From Minisyncoccota bacterium (GTDB taxonomy: Bacteria; Patescibacteriota; Minisyncoccia; Minisyncoccales; UBA5738), in the NCBI GenBank assembly GCA_025453415.1, contig JALOQL010000077.1:2442-12464 (forward strand): DNA of 10,023 bases. The letters run 5' to 3'. Under the pieces are notes generated by a model. The model saw only the letters and a list, made by a program, of their open reading frames with translations, did not search any database and was not told the origin of the DNA. The translations under genes were made by a program, and so were the position numbers. This document shows, one piece after another, positions 5,919-10,023 of this stretch; the first letter of the stretch is position 1, and each line of letters begins with the position of its first letter.

Positions 5919-5947
5919 ATTATACTCCAATTGCTTTATTATCAAAA
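5919..5947 (-). promoter_or_regulatory. Promoter candidate for the metalloprotease gene
   Basis: A perfect TATAAT is read on minus at 5924-5919. TTTTGA is 17 bp upstream (5947-5942); TTGATA is a better hexamer but only 15 bp away. The upstream box overlaps the T run of the dnaJ terminator. The leader would be about 31 bases with no Shine-Dalgarno. Confidence 0.5.
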
Positions 5948-5968
5948 AACCGGCGTGGCGCCGGTTTT
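5942..5968 (-). terminator. Rho-independent terminator of the dnaK-dnaJ transcript
   Basis: On minus, AAAACCGGCG and CGCCGGTTTT form a 10-bp stem (5968-5959 with 5955-5946) around the loop CCA, followed by further T residues. It lies 14 bp after the dnaJ stop. An A tract on the opposite side also makes it bidirectional. Confidence 0.88.
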
Positions 5969-5982
5969 ATTTTGTCTAATTT

Positions 5983-7086
5983 TTACAATCCTTCGCGTTT
6001 AAGCTGTTCCAGCAGGTCTTTCTGCTTTTTGCTCAGCTTTTTGGGCACGGCGATTTCCACGGTCACGTACATGTTTCCGCGGCCGAATCCGTTGAAGCGC
6101 GTGATGCCTTTGCCCGACACGCGGAAAACTTTACCCGCCTCGGTGCCGGCCGGGATCTTCAAAACGATCTCCTTGCTCTCGATCGTGGGCACTTCCAGTT
6201 CCCCGCCCAAAGTGGCCAGGGCCATGCCGATCTTTCTCTCGACATACAGGTCGTCGCCCTTGCGCGCGAACACCGGATGCGCCTTGATGAAAATCCGCAC
6301 GAACATGTCTCCCGGACGGCCGCCCTTGCGGCCCGCCTCGCCCCGCTGCTCCAGTTTGATAACCTGGTTGTTGTCCACGCCCGCGGGTATGGAAATTTTA
6401 ATTGTTTCTTCCTCTTTCACCCTGCCTTCACCATGGCATACATTGCATGGCTTCTCGGGCCGATAGCCTTCACCGCGGCATTCCGGACAAACCGTGTATT
6501 GCGTAAACGAACCCAAGAAAGTCCTTTTTATCTGCTGAACCTGGCCGGTGCCGCGACACGAAAAACACTCGTTGATCTTGGTGCCGGGCTCGGCGCCCTT
6601 GCCTTCGCAGCGCGGGCAAACATTGTGTTTGGCCACGGCAAATTCCTTGTTCGTGCCCATGAACGCCTCCTCCAGGGTCACTTCCACGTCCACGTGGATA
6701 TCTTTGCCCCTTTTGCTGTCGCGCCGCTTCCGCTGCTGCTGCTGGCCGCCAAAACCGAACATCTCCTCCACCATTGAGCCAAGGTCGTCGAATTGCACGT
6801 CGAACTCCGCTCCCGGCCTGCCCCAGAACCAACCATCCTGGCCCATGCCCGCCTGGCCGAAACCGCCGGGCCCCTGCCCCTGAAACGCGCTGCCGAACTG
6901 GTCATATTGCGAACGCCTGTCCTTGTCTGAGAGAATCTGGTAGGCCTCGTTGATCTCCTTGAATTTTTCGGCGTCGCCGCCCTTGTCGGGATGGTATTTG
7001 TGCGCCAAATTGCGGTACGCCTTTTTGATGTCGTCCGCGGTCGCGCCTTTCTCAACCCCGAGAATCTTGTAATAGTCCTTTGCCAT
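5983..7086 (-). CDS. dnaJ: Chaperone DnaJ (Hsp40, type I)
   Basis: This 367-residue protein has the full type I layout. The J domain (1-66) contains HPD at 32-34, the site that stimulates DnaK ATPase. A Gly/Phe-rich linker (65-115) includes an unusual DGWFWGRP and a QQQQ run. Four CxxCxGxG zinc motifs follow (C157/C160, C174/C177, C200/C203, C214/C217), holding two zinc ions, and the C-terminal substrate-binding domain completes it. The length is normal for the family. DnaJ binds unfolded clients and delivers them to DnaK in the cytoplasm. The gene lies 65 bp after dnaK on the same strand and ends at a terminator, so the two form an operon. The start ATG has no Shine-Dalgarno and comes eight bases after a strong intergenic hairpin. 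No key residue is missing. Confidence 0.98.
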   Translation of the reverse strand: MAKDYYKILGVEKGATADDIKKAYRNLAHKYHPDKGGDAEKFKEINEAYQILSDKDRRSQYDQFGSAFQGQGPGGFGQAGMGQDGWFWGRPGAEFDVQFDDLGSMVEEMFGFGGQQQQRKRRDSKRGKDIHVDVEVTLEEAFMGTNKEFAVAKHNVCPRCEGKGAEPGTKINECFSCRGTGQVQQIKRTFLGSFTQYTVCPECRGEGYRPEKPCNVCHGEGRVKEEETIKISIPAGVDNNQVIKLEQRGEAGRKGGRPGDMFVRIFIKAHPVFARKGDDLYVERKIGMALATLGGELEVPTIESKEIVLKIPAGTEAGKVFRVSGKGITRFNGFGRGNMYVTVEIAVPKKLSKKQKDLLEQLKREGL

Positions 7087-7093
7087 TGATTAA

Positions 7094-7138
7094 AGGCAAG
7101 GTCCGCTCCGCTTGAACTTGAAGCGGAACGGACCGCCT
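7094..7138 (-). promoter_or_regulatory. Intergenic hairpin between dnaK and dnaJ
   Basis: GGTCCGCTCCGCTT (7100-7113) pairs with AAGCGGAACGGACC (7121-7134) with one mismatch or wobble pair, and AGGC/GCCT outer ends extend it. On minus the hairpin is followed only by CCTTTAATCA and then the dnaJ ATG, so the U run is too short for an efficient terminator. It may act as an attenuator, a processing site or a stability element that lowers dnaJ relative to dnaK. Confidence 0.6.
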
Positions 7139-7151
7139 AATTGAAATTTGA

Positions 7152-9080
7152 TTATTTTTCTTTGAACTCGCCTTCTTCCGGACCCTGCCCTGAGCCTGCC
7201 GAAGGGCCTTGCCCTTCCTGGTTCGGGTTTTGCTGATCTCCCGCCGGGCCTTGTCCTGAACCTGCCGACGCCCCAGGCTGCTGATAGAGCTGTGCCCCGG
7301 CTTTGGAAAGGGTCTGCGACAAGTCGTCGGTTTTCGCCTTTATGTCATCCATGTTATCGCCATCCTTCACTTTTTTCAAGGCATCGATCTTGTCGTTGAT
7401 TCCTTTCTTCGTGTCGGCAGAAAGCTTTTCCCCGGCATCGCGCATGGCTTTTTCGGCGGTATAAATGAGATTATCAGCCAGGTTGCGCGCCGTGATCAAA
7501 TCCTGTTTTTTCTTGTCGCTTTCGGCATTGGCCTCGGCCTCGCGCTTCATACGCTCCACCTCTTCCTTGGAAATGCCGGTCGATCCTTCGATGCGGATGG
7601 TCTGGGTCTTGCCCGTGGCCTTGTCCTTGGCAGTCACACTCAAAATGCCGTTGGCATCGATGTCAAAGGTCACTTCGATCTGCGGGAGGCCGCGGGGCGC
7701 CGGCATGATGCCGTCCAGGATGAACTGGCCCAGACTTTTGTTGTCCGCGCTCATCGGCCGCTCTCCCTGCAGGACATGAATCTCCACCGAGGTCTGGTTG
7801 TCGCTGGCCGTCGAAAATACCTGCGATTTGGCCGTGGGCACCGTGGTATTCTTCGCGATCAGAACCGTATTGACGCCGCCCATGGTTTCGATGCCCAGGG
7901 AAAGCGGGGTCACGTCCAGCAGCAACACATCCTTCACTTCGCCCTGCAAGATGCCGGCCTCCACCGCCGCGCCGATCGCCACCACCTCATCGGGGTTGAT
8001 CGATTTGTTGGGCTCCTTGCCGAAAAGTTTCTTTACTTCCTCGACGATCAAAGGCATGCGCGTCTGGCCGCCCACCAGCACGATCTCCTCGATATCCGAA
8101 GTCGCCAGCTTGGCATCGGACAGTACCTGTTTTACCAAAGCTATCGAACGGTCGATCAGGTCGCGGATCAGGTCTTCGAGCTTGGCGCGGGTCAATTTGT
8201 AATAAAGATGCTTGGGACCGGCCGCGTCGCTGGTAATGAACGGCAGGTTGATCTCGGTCTCCATCGCCGTGGACAGCTCGATCTTGGCGCGCTCGGCTCC
8301 CTCTTTCAGGCGCTGGAGCGAAAGCTCGTCCTTGGCAAGATCGATGCCGTTGTCCCGTTTAAACTCGTCTACCAGCCACGAGATCAAGCGCTGGTCGACA
8401 TCATCGCCTCCCAGGTGGTTGTCGCCGCCGGTTGCTTTGACCTCGACCGTATCGGCCGAAATGTCCAAAATGGAAATATCGAAGGTTCCGCCGCCAAAAT
8501 CGTAGACCAGCACCTGTTCGTTCTTCTTCTTCGTCAGACCGTAGGCCAGCGCCGCGGCCGTGGGTTCATTGATGATGCGTTTCACGTTGAAACCCGCGAT
8601 TTCGCCGGCCAGCTTAGTGGCCTTGCGCTGCGAATCGTCGAAATATGCCGGGACGGTAATGATCGCGTCGGTCACCGGCTCGCCCAGCTTCGCTTCGGCA
8701 TCCTGCTTCAATTTCTGCAGGACCATGGCCGAAATCTCGGGCGCCGCGTACCATTTTTCTCCCATCTTCACTTCCACGCCGCCGTCCTCGGCCCGCTCGC
8801 GAATCTCGTAAGGCAAAAGCTTTTTGTCGCGCTGCACCTCCTGATCGGTATACCGCCGGCCGATAAGGCGCTTGATCGAAAACAGGGTGTTCTTGGGATT
8901 GGTGATCTGCTGGCGCTTGGCCAAAACCCCCACCAGGCGCTCGCCGGTCTTGGTCACGGCCACGACCGAAGGCGTCAGGCGCGACCCTTCCTTGTTATCA
9001 AGTATTTTGGGCTCGCCGTTGACGATGGCGGCCATTTCCGACAATGTCGTTCCCAAATCGATACCGATTGTTCTTGCCAT
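7152..9080 (-). CDS. dnaK: Chaperone DnaK (Hsp70)
   Basis: The 642-residue product is full length. The ATPase domain (1-380) shows GIDLGTT (6-12), NEPTAAALAYG (171-181), DFGGGTFD (194-201) and VGGQTRMP (336-343). The interdomain linker DVLLLDVTPLS is at 384-394, followed by the substrate-binding beta domain (about 395-510) and the helical lid (to about 598). Phosphate-loop residues following GIDLGTT are LSEMA rather than the common NSCVA. The tail (603-642) is Gly/Gln/Pro-rich with SAGSGQGP twice (605-612 and 627-634) and lacks the usual EVDKDD-like end, finishing EEGEFKEK. DnaK binds and releases hydrophobic client peptides in an ATP cycle with DnaJ and a nucleotide exchange factor. No grpE is present here. 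The upstream gap holds a mobile-like element, no CIRCE operator and no convincing promoter. The start has an A-rich leader but no Shine-Dalgarno. Confidence 0.99.
   Translation of the reverse strand: MARTIGIDLGTTLSEMAAIVNGEPKILDNKEGSRLTPSVVAVTKTGERLVGVLAKRQQITNPKNTLFSIKRLIGRRYTDQEVQRDKKLLPYEIRERAEDGGVEVKMGEKWYAAPEISAMVLQKLKQDAEAKLGEPVTDAIITVPAYFDDSQRKATKLAGEIAGFNVKRIINEPTAAALAYGLTKKKNEQVLVYDFGGGTFDISILDISADTVEVKATGGDNHLGGDDVDQRLISWLVDEFKRDNGIDLAKDELSLQRLKEGAERAKIELSTAMETEINLPFITSDAAGPKHLYYKLTRAKLEDLIRDLIDRSIALVKQVLSDAKLATSDIEEIVLVGGQTRMPLIVEEVKKLFGKEPNKSINPDEVVAIGAAVEAGILQGEVKDVLLLDVTPLSLGIETMGGVNTVLIAKNTTVPTAKSQVFSTASDNQTSVEIHVLQGERPMSADNKSLGQFILDGIMPAPRGLPQIEVTFDIDANGILSVTAKDKATGKTQTIRIEGSTGISKEEVERMKREAEANAESDKKKQDLITARNLADNLIYTAEKAMRDAGEKLSADTKKGINDKIDALKKVKDGDNMDDIKAKTDDLSQTLSKAGAQLYQQPGASAGSGQGPAGDQQNPNQEGQGPSAGSGQGPEEGEFKEK
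7182..7272 (-). repeat. Two in-frame copies of a CCTTCGGCAGGCTCAGG-like repeat in the DnaK tail
   Basis: The plus-strand copies at 7182-7206 and 7248-7272 agree at 18 of 25 bases by eye and are 66 bp apart. Both encode SAGSGQGP on minus. The first contains GCCCT/AGGGC as an inverted pair (7187-7191 and 7203-7207). The motif resembles CCTTCGACAGGCTCAGG-type palindromes that I recall as dispersed repeats in many bacterial genomes; that link is from memory and unverified. Confidence 0.6.
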
Positions 9081-9137
9081 ATCTTTTTTTGGTTATTTTT
9101 ATTAGATTTTTATTTTCGGATTTGTGGAGGTTTGACC

Positions 9138-9142
9138 TCTAA
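9138..9142. repeat. Left 5-bp target-site duplication TCTAA
   Basis: TCTAA directly precedes the left inverted repeat and is matched by TCTAA at 9305-9309 directly after the right one. This is the mark of transposon insertion. Confidence 0.7.
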
Positions 9143-9304
9143 GGGTCTGTTGCCGAATTAGCTTCAGAACGAAATTTTCAGATTTTGAGCGAGCCAAATG
9201 AGGAGGGAGGAGACATACTTTAAGCTAAAGTCTGCCGACGACTGACGAATTTGGCGCAGCCGAAATATGGAAATTGCAGTTGAAGCTAATTCGGCAACAG
9301 ACCC
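9143..9304. mobile_element. MITE-like non-autonomous element with 24-bp perfect terminal inverted repeats
   Basis: The 162-bp element starts GGGTCTGTTGCCGAATTAGC and ends with its reverse complement; 24 bases at 9143-9166 and 9281-9304 pair perfectly. It is flanked by TCTAA duplicates. The interior continues as a weaker inverted repeat, and the exact middle has ACTTTA-AGC-TAAAGT (9217-9231), so a single strand would fold into one long hairpin. No transposase is encoded and no convincing gene lies inside. GGGTCTGTTGC ends recall those of some IS families, but the 5-bp duplication does not let me name one. It sits between hsp20 and dnaK and fills about half of the 336-bp gene-free gap 9081-9416. 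Confidence 0.85.
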
Positions 9305-9309
9305 TCTAA
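9305..9309. repeat. Right 5-bp target-site duplication TCTAA
   Basis: This is the right-hand duplicate, matching 9138-9142 across the element. Confidence 0.7.
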
Positions 9310-9358
9310 GGAATTTTGAGGTCAATCCTCAACAAATTCGAGTGTTTGGGCTGCGTTT

Positions 9359-9384
9359 TTCCGGGCGGGTCGCCCCGCCCGGAA
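9359..9384. terminator. GC-rich hairpin after hsp20, possible terminator without U tract
   Basis: TTCCGGGCGGG (9359-9369) pairs perfectly with CCCGCCCGGAA (9374-9384) around TCGC. It lies 33 bp after the hsp20 stop. On minus it is followed by AAAAACGC rather than T residues, so intrinsic termination of hsp20 is doubtful. It may instead protect the mRNA 3' end or be a repeat element. Confidence 0.5.
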
Positions 9385-9416
9385 TTTCGCGACGCAATTT
9401 GTTCTTGATGGCCGGC

Positions 9417-9860
9417 TTATTCGTTTTTAATCTCAATCTTCTTGATCTTTTCCTCCTCAAGCCGCGACGCGGCCTTGGGCACGCTGATGCGCAGGATGCC
9501 GTCCTTGAACGAGGCTTGGGCTTTATCTTCCTGGACATCGACCGGCAGGGCTACGATTCGCTTCACGTATCCCCGGCTGATCTCTTTTTTCCAGTATTTT
9601 TTGTCTTTGTCCTCTTCCTCGGTCTTCTCCTCGCGATTGCCCTCGATCACCAGCATCCCGTCCGATATTTTTGCCGATATCTGGTCGGATTTGAATCCGG
9701 GCAATTCGGCTTTTATCTTCACCTCATCGTCCTTTTCGTAAACGTCGATCTTGGGCGCATCGGGCATCTTGACCAGTTTCATCGACGGCCATTCCGGCCA
9801 AGCATCGTCGTCAAACCACCGGTCAATGTCCCATCTGCCCCTGAAAGGTATCAGCGCCAT
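9417..9860 (-). CDS. Small heat shock protein, Hsp20/alpha-crystallin family
   Basis: The 147-residue product has a short N-terminal arm rich in Trp and Asp (WDIDRWFDDDAWPEW, 10-24). An alpha-crystallin domain follows from about 36 to 130: PKIDVYEKDDEVKIKAELPG opens it, and the closing beta strand contains FKDGILRISVPKA, the A-x-x-x-n-G-v-L signature. A charged tail with KKIEIKNE follows. Such proteins form oligomers that bind unfolding proteins without ATP and pass them to DnaK/DnaJ, which lie next downstream. It is the only gene here with a good Shine-Dalgarno (GAGGG at 9872-9868, about eight bases from ATG), which fixes the start. A TATAAT about 98 bp upstream may drive it. The length is typical of bacterial members. 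Confidence 0.96.
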   Translation of the reverse strand: MALIPFRGRWDIDRWFDDDAWPEWPSMKLVKMPDAPKIDVYEKDDEVKIKAELPGFKSDQISAKISDGMLVIEGNREEKTEEEDKDKKYWKKEISRGYVKRIVALPVDVQEDKAQASFKDGILRISVPKAASRLEEEKIKKIEIKNE

Positions 9861-9864
9861 ATCA

Positions 9865-9885
9865 TCGCCCTCGGCTTTTCGGCGA
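9865..9885 (-). promoter_or_regulatory. Hairpin overlapping the hsp20 ribosome binding site
   Basis: On minus, TCGCC (9885-9881) can pair with GGCGA (9869-9865), enclosing part of the GAGGG Shine-Dalgarno. A weak stem of five pairs could melt with heat, as RNA thermometers do, but the stem is short and the evidence is thin. Confidence 0.25.
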
Positions 9886-9957
9886 ATCCCCGTCCCCCGC
9901 GGATGGATGGCTGACCGCCTTGAACCTAAAGTAATTAATTTGGCTTTTATTATCGCA

Positions 9958-9963
9958 ATTATA
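9958..9963 (-). promoter_or_regulatory. -10 box candidate for hsp20
   Basis: A perfect TATAAT is read on minus, but no good -35 hexamer lies 15-18 bp upstream. The mRNA leader would be about 90 bases. An alternative sigma factor or activator could explain the missing -35. Confidence 0.35.
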
Positions 9964-9993
9964 CAATTAAAAATCCCTTAAACTGCTTCTTGC

Positions 9994-10023
9994 GGGGGTC
10001 CAACCCCCGGATTTCCGGGGGTT
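9994..10023. repeat. Two overlapping GC-rich palindromes at the right edge
   Basis: GGGGGT (9994-9999) pairs with ACCCCC (10003-10008) across CCA. AACCCCCGG (10002-10010) pairs with CCGGGGGTT (10015-10023) across ATTT. They share the ACCCCC block, so the two hairpins exclude each other. They may end the transcript of an unseen upstream gene, or be further REP-like palindromes. Confidence 0.75.

Larger units (their letters stand above)
9117..9340. repeat. 23-bp imperfect inverted repeat (older hairpin) interrupted by a MITE-like insertion
   Basis: The 23 bases at 9117-9139 match the reverse complement of 9318-9340 at 20 of 23 positions. Each arm also folds on itself (GAGGT-TTG-ACCTC at 9127-9139, and TTGAGG-TCAAT-CCTCAA at 9316-9332). 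Removing the element at 9143-9304 and one target duplicate leaves a hairpin with a loop of 11 bases. Confidence 0.7.

Noticed and set aside
9081..9142. CIRCE heat-shock operator upstream of dnaK
   Set aside because: No TTAGCACTC or GAGTGCTAA half-site is seen in the gap or upstream of hsp20.
7776..9161. 461-residue plus-strand open frame over dnaK
   Set aside because: It lies antisense to a certain dnaK and has the low-information composition of a shadow frame, with no motif.
9267..9914. 215-residue plus-strand frame starting in the MITE-like element
   Set aside because: It runs antisense through hsp20 and carries no transposase motif, so it is a shadow frame.
1..10023. Alternative genetic code with TGA as glycine
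   Set aside because: TGA is a natural stop at 2393-2395, and none of the long frames needs TGA read-through.

Overview
The window looks like a stretch of a bacterial chromosome, most plausibly from a small-genome lineage such as the Candidate Phyla Radiation (Patescibacteria). This is inference. It rests on sigma70-like promoters, a bacterial-type DnaK/DnaJ/Hsp20 set, almost no Shine-Dalgarno sequences (one clear case in nine starts), compact spacing, several unrecognised membrane proteins, a small GIY-YIG protein beside a tRNA gene, and many short palindromes in and between genes. TAA, TAG and TGA all serve as stops, so the genetic code appears standard.

Layout. Positions 1-1161 (minus) hold most of a PepD-type M20 dipeptidase gene, cut by the left edge. 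A promoter and tRNA-Lys(UUU) follow on plus (1211-1334). A cluster of three palindromes starts on the tRNA 3' end and leads into a GIY-YIG nuclease gene (1417-1689) that carries a fourth copy in its coding sequence. A terminator and a non-coding stretch with a long perfect palindrome (1690-1993) precede two small plus-strand membrane proteins (1994-2395 and 2457-2816). A bidirectional terminator separates these from a long minus-strand block.

The minus block, in transcription order, is: hsp20 (9860-9417), a MITE-like element inserted in the loop of an older hairpin (9117-9340), dnaK (9080-7152), dnaJ (7086-5983), a terminator, a membrane-anchored or secreted metzincin-like protease (5881-4625), and a five-helix membrane protein with a cysteine-rich repeat domain predicted to face outwards (4504-3032).

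Function. Hsp20, DnaK and DnaJ form a protein-quality-control cluster: Hsp20 holds unfolding proteins, and DnaJ passes clients to DnaK and stimulates its ATPase. No grpE, hrcA or CIRCE operator is visible. The protease and the cysteine-rich protein are separate envelope genes with their own candidate promoters.

The most striking theme is palindromic DNA that has entered coding sequence: at the catalytic helix of the GIY-YIG nuclease, in the C-terminal tail of DnaK, and in a four-hairpin array that forms the C-terminal extension of the metalloprotease. No complete defence system, CRISPR array or transposase was found.
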